Made by a program: the position numbers and the translations under genes
In this document: positions 1-9,511 of the stretch, piece after piece
Position numbering within the stretch: position 1 is the first letter of the stretch
Layout of the letters: each line of letters opens with the position of its first letter
The notes under the pieces: generated by a model
Database searches by the model: none
Told to the model about the DNA's origin: nothing
Seen by the model: the letters and a program-made list of their open reading frames with translations, nothing else
NCBI GenBank assembly: GCA_044463125.1
Contig: JBIQMS010000014.1
Span: 1-64,000, forward strand
DNA from: CAYMZZ01 sp044463125
Lineage (GTDB): Bacteria; Bacteroidota; Bacteroidia; Chitinophagales; Chitinophagaceae
Length of the DNA stretch: 64,000 bases
Direction of reading: 5' to 3'

Positions 1-56
1 TACTATCAAAGTTGATTATTTTCCTGTTTTTTGAACTAAATCAAACATATAAGATG

Positions 57-180
57 TCGCAGATTTAATAGAGCAGATTTACACAGAAATAAAGATAATT
101 TACAACTTAAAACATATCCTAAAACTTAAAACTTATAACTTAAAACTTATAACTTATAACTTAAAACTTATAACTTAAAA
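57..180. repeat. Partial composite element: CGCAGATT boxes plus AACTTAW heptamer array
   Basis: Two CGCAGATT-like boxes (58-66 and 73-80) are followed by about ten copies of a 7-nt unit, AACTTAA or AACTTAT (about 102-178). Read on the minus strand, i.e. downstream of the porin gene, the unit is AAGTTNT. The boxes match the right arm of the composite elements at 24.1, 32.1 and 63.5 kb, so the other half probably lies outside the window. Unlike most other arrays here, this one is separated from the neighbouring stop codon by an intrinsic terminator. Confidence 0.75.
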
Positions 181-216
181 AAGGCCGCCCCAACTCTAAA
201 CCAGTGAGGGGCAGCC
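177..216 (-). terminator. Intrinsic terminator of the porin gene
   Basis: On the minus strand GGCTGCCCC (208-216) pairs with GGGGCGGCC (183-191) across a 16-nt loop and is followed by six T. The hairpin lies about 22 nt beyond the stop codon of the porin gene. Confidence 0.85.
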
Positions 217-238
217 TGTTGATGCAGCAGGGGTACGG

Positions 239-1333
239 TCAGAACGCGAGCACTGCGGCAAGGAGAGCCGAAAAACTTGACTTTGTAGCGGTGTAATCGC
301 TCTTGGTGAAGAAACCATCGTCCGCTGTTTCATACCGAATCTCAGGAATGATTGTTAACGGCCCAACCCTGTAGTTGAGAGATAACGTATTAGCGAATAT
401 CTTCTCTGAACCAAAAGCTACCATTTCTTTATCACCAATGTATTCACTCCTCCAGGTAAGACCAATTTTTTCGCTGGGATCGTAGTTGAAATACAGCGCA
501 CTGCCCCACCAGCTTCCATCAGGGGTGGCGGAACCGGCGACTTGCTTGCGCGATTGTACGGTACCATTGAATCCGATATTGAATTTATCAGAAATGGTTC
601 CCAGCAACACCAGGTCGATCTGGTTGAGCGATTGCAAGCCGCTGGGGTTAACAGCGTTTTCTGATCCGCCAAATCCTACATAGTTTAGGTAAAACTTCAA
701 TTTATCCTCGCCAAATCCACCACTAACCTGAGCGAGCAGGGTTTTAACGGAGTTGGTAGAAGTACTTTCGTCGGTGTAGTTGGCGACACCAAGCATAATG
801 CCTACGGGGCCGGCGCTGATATCGGCTTTCAGGCCTGTGTGAAAGAAGGGCCCGTTGGTAAACATATAGCTCATGCTGTAATTGCGGTTAAGGGGTGCAT
901 CGAGCAACTCGTACCCTACATGGGTACCAAATTTACCCATGGTGAATTTCACGTTTTCAGAAGGGGCATAGGTAACAAAAGCCTGCTTGATATTCGACAG
1001 GGAGATAAAACCATTTTTGCCGGATCCATTATCACCGTCGTTGTAATTGAATTCTTCTACCCGGCGACCAAAGCCCAGGTCAACCGTACCACCCACTTTA
1101 CCGGATAGGGCAGTGAAGTCGGCGCGGACGGTGGCCATACCTACTTCAAAGGAATTTTGGGAATTGGTAAAGCTGGTGTAATTGTTGGGAGCCGTGCGAT
1201 TACCCGAGAAATTATAGCGATAATAAGCGTCGGCATTGCCGGAAATGGTCAGCGATTTGGTAGAGTCTTCTTGCGCAAAGGCAAAAAAGGTAGCCAGGCT
1301 GGCGGCTGAGGCCAGCATAATTTTTCGTAACAT
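239..1333 (-). CDS. Outer-membrane beta-barrel porin (OmpL/bbp2-like)
   Basis: A 364-residue protein with an N-terminal signal peptide ending near FAFAQ, followed by alternating polar and aromatic short strands rich in Gly, Asn and Tyr and a C-terminal Phe, as expected for an outer-membrane beta barrel. It resembles the putative porins (bbp2 / OmpL-like family) of Bacteroidota; that assignment is by overall character, not by a catalytic motif. It follows amt on the same strand with a 119-nt gap and precedes a strong terminator, so it is probably the last gene of the amt transcript. Inference: it may let ammonium or small nitrogen compounds cross the outer membrane. It could instead be a general porin. 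Confidence 0.75.
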   Translation of the reverse strand: MLRKIMLASAASLATFFAFAQEDSTKSLTISGNADAYYRYNFSGNRTAPNNYTSFTNSQNSFEVGMATVRADFTALSGKVGGTVDLGFGRRVEEFNYNDGDNGSGKNGFISLSNIKQAFVTYAPSENVKFTMGKFGTHVGYELLDAPLNRNYSMSYMFTNGPFFHTGLKADISAGPVGIMLGVANYTDESTSTNSVKTLLAQVSGGFGEDKLKFYLNYVGFGGSENAVNPSGLQSLNQIDLVLLGTISDKFNIGFNGTVQSRKQVAGSATPDGSWWGSALYFNYDPSEKIGLTWRSEYIGDKEMVAFGSEKIFANTLSLNYRVGPLTIIPEIRYETADDGFFTKSDYTATKSSFSALLAAVLAF

Positions 1334-1452
1334 TGTAGTAGCATTTTAGATGTGAAGGAAAGGGCACAGCGGTACAGACTTTTGCGAGAAGTCTGCACCA
1401 CCTAACTGTGCCTTTTCTATTTAATAGGGGTTAAAGAACAGCAGGGTCGAAA

Positions 1453-2838
1453 TCAGGCAAGTGTTTTTTCTTCCACTTTACCATTGTTGTGGACAAGCAA
1501 GGTACCCTGCAGGTACTTTTCGTTGTGTTGCGAAGCATCCAGTCCTTCTTCTTCTTCGGCCTGCGTTACGCGCATGGGCAATACGAAGTTGATTACTTTG
1601 AAGATAATAAAGGATACCACGAAGCTATAGGTAACGGCGAAAGCCATGCCTTTGAGTTGGATCAGGAACTGACCTTCGGCTACGAGGGAATTTACTGCAC
1701 TGCTACCAACGGCGCCGGTGAGCAACATACCGGTAATACCGCCAATACCATGACAGGCGAATACATCCAGGGGATCATCCAGTTTGGTTTTGTGCTTCAG
1801 GAATTCGGCTACCAGGTTCGATACGATAGCGGAAGCGAAGCCAATAAACAGGGCCTGCGGTACACCCACAAATCCGGCTGCAGGGGTAATGGCTACCAGG
1901 CCCACTACCGCACCAATGCAGAATCCCAGGACGGAGGGCTTTTTACCACGAATTACATCGAGGAACATCCACGACAGACCAGCGGCGGCCGCAGCCGTAT
2001 TAGTAGTGGCAAAAGCGTAAACAGCGAGAGAGTTGGAAGCCACGGCGCTACCGGCGTTGAAACCAAACCAGCCAAACCAGAGCAGGCCGGTGCCGATCAG
2101 CACATAGGGAATATTGGCAGGAGAGGCGGGTCCGGAAAGGCTACGTGGTTTCAATACGATGGCACCAGCCAGGGCGGCCATACCAGCGGAAATATGCACC
2201 ACGGTGCCACCGGCAAAATCCAAAACACCCCATTTGGCCATCAGGCCATCAGGATGCCAGGCCATATGGGCGAGGGGGGCGTAAACCAGCACACCAAATA
2301 ATACAATAAACAAAGTATAAGAGCTAAAGCGAATGCGTTCGGCCACTGCACCTACCACGAGGCCGGGAGTGATGATGGCGAACATCAGTTGGAAAAAAGC
2401 AAAGAGGGGGAGGGGAATACTGGCAGCTGCGCTCCAGGGTTCACCTTCCATAACGCCTTTGAAGAACAGGAAGGTTTCGGGGCTGCCGATAAAACCGCCG
2501 ATGGATTCACCAAAGCAAAGGCTAAACTGCACCACAATCCACAGAACGGAAATGATACCCGCCGAAACCGTGCTCTTGATCATGGTGGAGAGTACATTCT
2601 TGCGACCCACCATGCCGCCGTAGAAGAAAGCCAGCGCAGGTGTCATAAGAAATACGAATGCACAGGATACCAGCATCCAGGCGATATCACCGGTATCATA
2701 CACATATTTGGGGGAACCATCTTCCGCGGTTACGGAAGCGGGATCAAATGCGGCCGATGGCGTCATGAAGACGGCGGCCAGCGCTACTCCCAGCAGGATC
2801 AGAAAGGGAGCTACCTGTTTTACGGTTTTCTTGCTCAT
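1453..2838 (-). CDS. amt: Ammonium transporter Amt
   Basis: A 461-residue inner-membrane protein of the Amt/MEP/Rh family, which conducts ammonium into the cell. A cleavable-looking N-terminal segment (to about residue 30) precedes eleven hydrophobic helices. The hallmark segments are present: FFYGGMVGRKN after the first core helix, the pore histidine in GGTVVHISAGMAAL, and the second in DVFACHGIGGITGML. The cytoplasmic tail is short and ends in a Lys/Glu-rich stretch. No PII gene (glnK) lies next to it in this window, unlike the common amtB-glnK pair; the partner here is a porin. gltD and gltB lie upstream on the same strand behind a strong terminator, so amt probably has its own promoter in the 2839-3206 gap. 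Confidence 0.95.
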   Translation of the reverse strand: MSKKTVKQVAPFLILLGVALAAVFMTPSAAFDPASVTAEDGSPKYVYDTGDIAWMLVSCAFVFLMTPALAFFYGGMVGRKNVLSTMIKSTVSAGIISVLWIVVQFSLCFGESIGGFIGSPETFLFFKGVMEGEPWSAAASIPLPLFAFFQLMFAIITPGLVVGAVAERIRFSSYTLFIVLFGVLVYAPLAHMAWHPDGLMAKWGVLDFAGGTVVHISAGMAALAGAIVLKPRSLSGPASPANIPYVLIGTGLLWFGWFGFNAGSAVASNSLAVYAFATTNTAAAAAGLSWMFLDVIRGKKPSVLGFCIGAVVGLVAITPAAGFVGVPQALFIGFASAIVSNLVAEFLKHKTKLDDPLDVFACHGIGGITGMLLTGAVGSSAVNSLVAEGQFLIQLKGMAFAVTYSFVVSFIIFKVINFVLPMRVTQAEEEEGLDASQHNEKYLQGTLLVHNNGKVEEKTLA

Positions 2839-3206
2839 AAACAGAACTTGGGGGTTTAAATATTAAAGAAATCGGCAATCCTGCAATCGTAATTGGAAAT
2901 TAATCTTATTTTAATATAACATGTGTTAGTTTTAATATATTTTAAGGGTTTTGGTGAAAAATTGTGTATTATCTACTAATAAATATTAAATGTGAAATAA
3001 TGTAATATGTAAGTGTTTGAAAAAAATTGTCGATGGAGCTGGAGCAATCAAGAATTGTCATATTATGATTGGAATAAATTCGTTGACCGACGATTTTTCG
3101 AGACCCTTCATTTTCTTTTAGCTTTATTATAGTCAGACATAACAGACAAGGTAACTGTCGATAAGCACAGTGAATACAAAGGGATATTCAATATCAGGCA
3201 GTTTGT
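2839..3206. other. AT-rich gap upstream of amt
   Basis: No coding region is supported here. The stretch is strongly AT-rich compared with its neighbours and lies between the gltD terminator and amt, so it should hold the amt promoter. I could not find a clear TAnnTTTG box on the minus strand, so the promoter may be of another type. Confidence 0.5.
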
Positions 3207-3251
3207 AAAAAACAATGGAGCCGCGATTTATTCGCGGCTCCATTGTTTTTT
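3207..3251. terminator. Perfect 20-bp hairpin terminator after gltD
   Basis: Positions 3207-3226 and 3232-3251 are perfect inverted repeats (GC core GGAGCCGCGA) with a TTTAT loop. A-rich and T-rich outer stem ends give U tracts on both strands. It lies 26 nt beyond the gltD stop and ends the gltBD transcript. Confidence 0.9.
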
Positions 3252-3277
3252 GTTTCTTCCCCTTTAGGGGTAGGGGT

Positions 3278-4786
3278 TTAAGCAAATGCATGCAGAATAC
3301 TCGCATCCCTTGTTTCGAGCGCGGAGCTGCCATTGTTGAGGAACTCATCCATTTTACGGGCGGCTTCTCTTCCTTCGCTGATGGCCCAAACCACCAATGA
3401 CTGACCACGGCGTGCATCACCGGCCACAAATATTTTGGGCAGGCTGGTCTGGTAATTTTTTTCGGATGCTTTCACATTTCCCCGTTCATCCCTTTCTATT
3501 TCCAACTGCTCCAGCAGTCCTTCGTATTGGGGATGGAGGAAACCCATCGCAAGCAGGGCCAGTTCGCAGGGGATATCTCTTTCGGAGCCCGCCACTTCGG
3601 TAAAAGAAGCGGGACGGCCATCGGCACCGGATTTCCATTCCAGGTCCACCAGCCGTATGGCTTTCAGGTTGCCATTATCATCTTTCAGGAAGGCCTTGGT
3701 GCCTACGGCCCATTTGCGTTCACAACCTTCTTCATGCGAGCTTGTTGTTTTTAACAACATGGGGTAGCTGGGCCAGGGCATGGCAGCAGTACGATCTGTG
3801 GGCGGTTGAGGAAGCAACTCAAACTGCGTTACAGAAACTGCACCCTGCCGGTTGGATGTACCCACGCAATCGGAACCCGTATCGCCTCCGCCAATCACCA
3901 CCACATTCTTACCCGCTGCAAGAATATCTTCGTGCCAGGTATTGCTCTCCAGGTTGGCATGGGCCAGGGGATCACGGCCATCCACCCGCTTGTTTTGCTG
4001 TTTCAAAAACTGCATGGCATAGTAAACACCTTTCGCATCACGACCGGGGATATCGAGATTACGGGGAACCGTGGAACCGGTAGCGATCACGATCGCGCTG
4101 TATTCGCGAAGCAAATCGTTGATATGTACATTCACGCCCACGTGCGCATGGCACTGGAAACTCACTCCCTCTTCTTCCATCAAAGCAATGCGACGATCCA
4201 CTACCCATTTTTCCAGTTTGAAATCGGGTATTCCATAACGCAACAATCCTCCGGGCTTTTCATCCCTTTCAAAAACAGTTACCTGGTGACCGGCATAGTT
4301 CAGTTGCGCCGCGGCTGCCAGGCCGGCAGGGCCTGATCCAATCACCGCCACTTTTTTCCCGGTACGTAGGTTGGGCTTGCGCGGCTTCACGAATCCTTTT
4401 TCAAAAGCGATTTCGATGATATGCTTTTCGATCTCTTCAATGGTAACAGGAGGTTGGTTGATGCCCAGCACACAGGCGCTTTCGCAGGGAGCCGGGCAAA
4501 TGCGTCCGGTAAACTCGGGGAAATTGTTGGTTGATACCAACACGTCATAGGCTTCCTTCCAATCCTTTCGATATACCGCATCATTGAATTCCGGAATTAC
4601 GTTACCCAGCGGGCAACCGCTATGACAGAAAGGAACACCACAATTCATGCAACGCGCGGCCTGCTGATTGAGTTTTTCCTCACCCAGCTTTTGTACAAAC
4701 TCGCGATAATGCTGAATTCGTTCGGCTGCCGGCAATTTGGATGGCAGTTCACGCGAAAATTCCAGAAATCCTGTAGGCTTACCCAT
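3278..4786 (-). CDS. gltD: Glutamate synthase, small (NADPH) subunit
   Basis: A 502-residue FAD/NAD(P)H oxidoreductase that feeds electrons from NAD(P)H through Fe-S clusters to the large subunit GltB. N-terminal cysteine motifs (CMNCGVPFC and CPAPCE..C, roughly residues 45-110) bind [4Fe-4S] clusters. A first dinucleotide-binding fold follows (VIGSGPAGLAAA, about residue 150) and a second contains VVVIGGGDTGSDC (about residue 295). The C-terminal region has the expected AGDARRGQSLVVWAI motif for flavin contact. Length fits the family. The gene lies 41 nt downstream of gltB on the same strand and is followed by a strong terminator. Confidence 0.97.
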   Translation of the reverse strand: MGKPTGFLEFSRELPSKLPAAERIQHYREFVQKLGEEKLNQQAARCMNCGVPFCHSGCPLGNVIPEFNDAVYRKDWKEAYDVLVSTNNFPEFTGRICPAPCESACVLGINQPPVTIEEIEKHIIEIAFEKGFVKPRKPNLRTGKKVAVIGSGPAGLAAAAQLNYAGHQVTVFERDEKPGGLLRYGIPDFKLEKWVVDRRIALMEEEGVSFQCHAHVGVNVHINDLLREYSAIVIATGSTVPRNLDIPGRDAKGVYYAMQFLKQQNKRVDGRDPLAHANLESNTWHEDILAAGKNVVVIGGGDTGSDCVGTSNRQGAVSVTQFELLPQPPTDRTAAMPWPSYPMLLKTTSSHEEGCERKWAVGTKAFLKDDNGNLKAIRLVDLEWKSGADGRPASFTEVAGSERDIPCELALLAMGFLHPQYEGLLEQLEIERDERGNVKASEKNYQTSLPKIFVAGDARRGQSLVVWAISEGREAARKMDEFLNNGSSALETRDASILHAFA

Positions 4787-4827
4787 ATAGTTCTTTGTTG
4801 TGCTTGTGGTTGCTGATTACGGTTTAC

Positions 4828-7800
4828 TTAGCGGCTGGTTACTTTGGCTTCCTTATGCGCCTGCTCGATCAGTACCCGCTTGTAATCCCTGGGGAATACT
4901 TTTACAAAATGCGGTAGCTGGTTATCAAAATCATCGAGGATAAAGCGCGCCACCGTACTGCCGGTGAATTCATAATGACGTTGAATCATCGTGAACAGGT
5001 TATTCTTGTCCTCCAGTGTGCAGGGATCCAGGTCCACCATTTCCGTATTGCAATTCTCGGCAAACTGTCCCTTCACGTCGTACACATAAGCGATACCCCC
5101 ACTCATACCCGCGGCGAAATTGCGGCCGGTGCCACCAAGGATCACCACGCGGCCACCGGTCATATATTCACATCCATGATCGCCAATGGCTTCTACAACA
5201 ACATGGGCGCCTGAGTTGCGTACGGCAAAGCGTTCGCCGGCCTTGCCGCGGATAAAAGCTTCGCCGCTGGTTGCGCCATAAAAGGCCACATTGCCAATAA
5301 TGCTATTGTCTTCCGGAACAAAACTCGATTGCTTATCCGGATAGATGATCAGTCTCGCTCCGCTAAGACCCTTGCCAAAATAATCGTTGGCATCGCCTTC
5401 AATCTCCATCGTCATGCCGCGCGTGGCAAATGCTGCGAAACTTTGACCCGCGGTGCCGGTGAATTTGAAGTGAATGCTATCGTCGGGCAGGCCGGCCCCT
5501 TTATATTGTTTGGTTATTTCGTTCGACAACAGAGTGCCCGTTGTACGATCGGTATTGATGATGGGGAATTCGGCCCATACTCTTTCTCCTTTTTCCAGAG
5601 CAGGCTTCGCGGCTTCCAGCAGTTTCCAGTCGAGTATTTGTTGCAACCCATGATCCTGGGTCTCCATACAATACAAGCCGGTGTATTGTGAAGCGGGTTC
5701 TTTGTAAAGAATAGGAGAGAGGTCGAGCTTGCTATATTTCCAGTGGCGAATATCTTCACGTGGTTCCAGGTTTTCCACCTGTCCCACCATCTCGTTGATA
5801 TTGCGATAACCCAGATCGGCCATGATCTCGCGCAATTCCTGCACCATAAATCGGAAGAAATTCACCACATGATCGGCCGCGCCACTGAAGCGCTTGCGCA
5901 GATCCGGGTCCTGGGTGGCCACACCTACGGGACATGTATTGAGATGGCATTTGCGCATCAGGATACATCCTTCAACTACCAATGCCGCCGTGGCGATACC
6001 CCATTCTTCCGCACCCAACAAAGTGGCGATGGCTATATCGCGACCTGTTTTCATTTGTCCATCGGCCTGCAATACCACGCGGCTCCGCAATTTGTTTTTC
6101 ACCAGTGTTTGGTGCGATTCGGCTAAACCCAGTTCCCAGGGAAGACCCGCATGGCGGATGGAGGAGATGGGCGAAGCGCCGGTACCACCATCATGACCGC
6201 TGATCAGCACCACATCGGCCTTGGCTTTGGCGACACCAGCGGCGATGGTACCCACACCGGCCTTGCTCACCAGCTTCACACTGATGCGTGCCTGCCGGTT
6301 GGCATTCTTTAAATCGAATATTAATTGCGCCAGGTCTTCAATCGAATAGATATCGTGGTGCGGCGGTGGAGAAATCAGTCCTACTCCGGGTGTGGAATGT
6401 CGTGTGCGTCCAATCCACTCATCCACCTTATGGCCGGGTAATTGTCCGCCTTCGCCGGGCTTGGCACCCTGCGCCATCTTGATCTGCAGCTCATCCGCTT
6501 CGGTGAGGTAAAGACTGGTTACACCAAAGCGGCCACTGGCCACCTGCTTGATGGCGCTACGCATGGAGTCGCCATTGGCCAGGGGTTCGTAGCGGCTTTC
6601 ATCCTCACCACCTTCACCGGTGTTGCTTTTCGCGCCAAGTCGGTTCATGGCGATGGCGAGGGTAGTATGCGCTTCCCAACTGATAGAGCCAAAGCTCATG
6701 GCACCCGTGGCGAATCGGCGATAAATGCTTTCCGCCGGTTCCACTTCATCCAGCGGAATGGAAGGCCGCAATTTTTTAAATCGGAACAGGCTGCGCAGTG
6801 TGCAGGCTTTCTCACCCTGCTCATTTACCAGCTTCGAATATTTCTTGAAAACGCTATAGTCATTTGTTCTTGTGGCATGCTGCAACAAGTGAATGGTTTG
6901 CGGGTTGAAGAGGTGGAATTCACCTTTGCGCTTCCATTGATAATTACCACCCACCGGCAAGCGATCAACGGGAACATCCTTCTTACTAAAAGCAAAGAAA
7001 TGTTTAGCCAGGGCTTCCCGCGCGATTTCATCAAGCCCCATGCCTTCAATGCGCGATGTGGCTCCGGTGAAGTATTTGGCGACAACATCCTTGTTGATGC
7101 CCAGTATCTCGAATATTTGCGCACCCTGGTAAGATTGCAGGGTAGAGATACCCATTTTGGAAAATACTTTCAGCAAGCCTTCATTCACCGCTTTGATATA
7201 ATTCTTCTTCAGTTCATCCTCACTCAAATTGGTTTGAAGCTTGCCGGTTTCCTTGCGGTCGCGGATTGATGAAAGCGCGAGATAGGGATTGATGGCCGTG
7301 GCGCCAAAGGCGATCAGGCAGGCGAAGTGATGCACTTCCCAGGTATCGCCCGCTTCCACGATAATGCCCACCTGCCCGCGCATACCCTTACGGATAAGGT
7401 GGTGGTGCACGGCGGCCACTGCCAGTAATGATGGTATGGGAGCATGGTCCGAATCGATCGCACGATCCTGCAGGATCAATACTTTGAATCCATCCTCTAC
7501 CGCATCCACCGCATAGCGGCATATACGATCCAGCGCCGCTTTCAGCGCACCCGGATTACCATTGGCGCGGAAATAGCATTGCAGGGTTTTGGCCTGAAAC
7601 AAACCGGTATCGATACTGCGGATTTTTTCCAGCTCATGATTCGTGAGTATCGGATGCTTGAGCGCCACACTATGGCAGGTGAGCGGATCTTCGAGCAGTA
7701 GATTACCATTGTTGCCTGCGAAGCTGGCCAGCGACATTACCAGTCGCTCGCGTATGGGATCGATAGGCGGGTTGGTAACCTGCGCAAAGAGTTGTTTGAA

Positions 7801-9351
7801 ATAAGAACTGAGGTGCTGCGGTTGGTCGCTCAATACCGCCAATGGTGTATCTGTTCCCATGGAACCAATGGGCTCCTTACCATCCAGCGCCATGGGCGTA
7901 ATGATCTGATCCAGGTCTTCGGTAGTATAACCAAATGCTTTCTGGTATTTGAAAACCTGCTCATGGCCGAGGTGCGTAAAAGTGATGCGGGGTTCGGGTA
8001 ATTCTTCGAGACGAATTTTGTATTTGTTGAGCCATTCGCCATAGGGCTTTTGGGCGCAGATGGTGGCTTTCAGTTCATCATCGCTGATGATGCGGCCCTG
8101 CTCCATATCAACCACAAACATCTTACCCGGTTGCAAACGACCTTTCTCCACTACCATTTTCGGATCCACAGGCAGCGCGCCAGTTTCGGAAGCCATGATT
8201 ACGCGGTCGTCTTTGGTAACGCAGTAGCGTGAAGGACGAAGACCGTTGCGGTCGAGCGTGGCGCCAATAATTTTTCCATCGGTGAAGGAAATGGAAGCCG
8301 GTCCATCCCAGGGTTCCATAAAGGCGGAGTGAAATTCATAGAAGGCTTTCTTCACCGGGTCCATCTGCTCGTTGCCATCCCAGGCTTCGGGAATCAGCAT
8401 CATCATTACATGCGGCAAAGAGCGGCCGGCCAGCGTGAGCAGCTCGATCATATTATCGAGACAGGCTGAATCCGATTGTCCGTCCGCTACTATCGGCAGC
8501 AGCATTTCCATTTCTTCCTTGCTGAAGTAGGGACTGGTAAAATTCTTTTCACTGGTCTTTAACCAGTTCAGATTTCCCTGCAGGGTATTGATCTCACCAT
8601 TATGCGCTATGAAGCGGAAGGGCTGTGCCAGTTTCCAGGATGGAAATGTATTGGTGGCGAAGCGGGAGTGCACCAGTCCAAAAGCACTTACCATACGCTT
8701 ATTTTTCAGGTCAGGGAAATAATCCCTCACTTGCTTGCTCGTAAGCTGCCCCTTGTACACGATTGTTTTGTACGAAAGGGAAGCGATATAGAAACCAATC
8801 TCGTCTTTACGAACCGTATTCTGAATAGTATGGCTGGCATAGTTGCGCAGCACAAACAGTTTGCGTTCAAATTCGTCGGGATTGGAAATATGGTCGGGAC
8901 AGGCGATAAACACGTGTTCCATTTCGGGCTCCACGCTCAATGCGGTTGGGCCAATGTCGTTGGTGTTTACCGGTACTTTGCGATAAGCGAGAATCTCGAG
9001 TCCCAGTTTCTCGGCGGCGCGGTTGAAGATATCGCGACATTCTTCGCGCAGGCGGATATCACGGGGGAAGAAGATTACGCCCACTCCATAGCGGCCAAAA
9101 GCGGGAAGATGGACGCCAAGGCGAATACATTCATCAAAGAAAAACTCATGCGGCACCTGTATCATGATGCCGGCGCCGTCACCTGTGTTTTCCTCACAAC
9201 CACAGGCACCGCGATGCTCCATGTTTTCCAACACAGTCAGCGCGTCCGAAATATTCTGATGAGATTTTCCACCCTTGATGTTGGCGACAAAACCAATGCC
9301 ACAGGCATCGTGTTCAAAGGAAGGATGGTACAAACCGGCATTGCTTGCCAT
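4828..9351 (-). CDS. gltB: Glutamate synthase, large subunit
   Basis: A 1507-residue ferredoxin/NADPH-type GOGAT large subunit, making two glutamates from glutamine and 2-oxoglutarate. The N-terminal class-II amidotransferase domain starts with the sequence ACGIGFVA; Cys17 would become the catalytic N-terminal residue after removal of a 16-residue propeptide. The FMN-binding synthase domain follows (GHDGGTGASP loop), with the [3Fe-4S] ligands in CILMRKCHLNTCPVGVAT, then a C-terminal Gly-rich beta-helix region (GGRVVILGGTGRNFAAGMSGG). Full length for the family. It lies 160 nt downstream of ilvA on the same strand, so it may be partly read from the ilv transcript. Glutamate is the amino donor for branched-chain amino acids, which makes this neighbourhood sensible. 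Confidence 0.97.
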   Translation of the reverse strand: MASNAGLYHPSFEHDACGIGFVANIKGGKSHQNISDALTVLENMEHRGACGCEENTGDGAGIMIQVPHEFFFDECIRLGVHLPAFGRYGVGVIFFPRDIRLREECRDIFNRAAEKLGLEILAYRKVPVNTNDIGPTALSVEPEMEHVFIACPDHISNPDEFERKLFVLRNYASHTIQNTVRKDEIGFYIASLSYKTIVYKGQLTSKQVRDYFPDLKNKRMVSAFGLVHSRFATNTFPSWKLAQPFRFIAHNGEINTLQGNLNWLKTSEKNFTSPYFSKEEMEMLLPIVADGQSDSACLDNMIELLTLAGRSLPHVMMMLIPEAWDGNEQMDPVKKAFYEFHSAFMEPWDGPASISFTDGKIIGATLDRNGLRPSRYCVTKDDRVIMASETGALPVDPKMVVEKGRLQPGKMFVVDMEQGRIISDDELKATICAQKPYGEWLNKYKIRLEELPEPRITFTHLGHEQVFKYQKAFGYTTEDLDQIITPMALDGKEPIGSMGTDTPLAVLSDQPQHLSSYFKQLFAQVTNPPIDPIRERLVMSLASFAGNNGNLLLEDPLTCHSVALKHPILTNHELEKIRSIDTGLFQAKTLQCYFRANGNPGALKAALDRICRYAVDAVEDGFKVLILQDRAIDSDHAPIPSLLAVAAVHHHLIRKGMRGQVGIIVEAGDTWEVHHFACLIAFGATAINPYLALSSIRDRKETGKLQTNLSEDELKKNYIKAVNEGLLKVFSKMGISTLQSYQGAQIFEILGINKDVVAKYFTGATSRIEGMGLDEIAREALAKHFFAFSKKDVPVDRLPVGGNYQWKRKGEFHLFNPQTIHLLQHATRTNDYSVFKKYSKLVNEQGEKACTLRSLFRFKKLRPSIPLDEVEPAESIYRRFATGAMSFGSISWEAHTTLAIAMNRLGAKSNTGEGGEDESRYEPLANGDSMRSAIKQVASGRFGVTSLYLTEADELQIKMAQGAKPGEGGQLPGHKVDEWIGRTRHSTPGVGLISPPPHHDIYSIEDLAQLIFDLKNANRQARISVKLVSKAGVGTIAAGVAKAKADVVLISGHDGGTGASPISSIRHAGLPWELGLAESHQTLVKNKLRSRVVLQADGQMKTGRDIAIATLLGAEEWGIATAALVVEGCILMRKCHLNTCPVGVATQDPDLRKRFSGAADHVVNFFRFMVQELREIMADLGYRNINEMVGQVENLEPREDIRHWKYSKLDLSPILYKEPASQYTGLYCMETQDHGLQQILDWKLLEAAKPALEKGERVWAEFPIINTDRTTGTLLSNEITKQYKGAGLPDDSIHFKFTGTAGQSFAAFATRGMTMEIEGDANDYFGKGLSGARLIIYPDKQSSFVPEDNSIIGNVAFYGATSGEAFIRGKAGERFAVRNSGAHVVVEAIGDHGCEYMTGGRVVILGGTGRNFAAGMSGGIAYVYDVKGQFAENCNTEMVDLDPCTLEDKNNLFTMIQRHYEFTGSTVARFILDDFDNQLPHFVKVFPRDYKRVLIEQAHKEAKVTSR

Positions 9352-9511
9352 GGGCAGTCACTTTTTTTTAGATGAATTATAATGAAGTCCAGTTTTGGCT
9401 GAACGAATAGCAAGCAATACTGGAAAATTACTGAAAATTCTTCAGAGGATAGGCGGAAAACATTCGATTTTTTCCACAGTTTTTACTACGTACTAATGTT
9501 AGTGGAATGGG

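Noticed and set aside
1489..2301. 270-residue plus-strand ORF opposite amt
   Set aside because: Low-complexity shadow frame of a clear ammonium transporter gene.
3133..3429. 98-residue ORF overlapping the gltD end and terminator
   Set aside because: Lies in another frame of gltD and runs through the terminator hairpin; no family resemblance.
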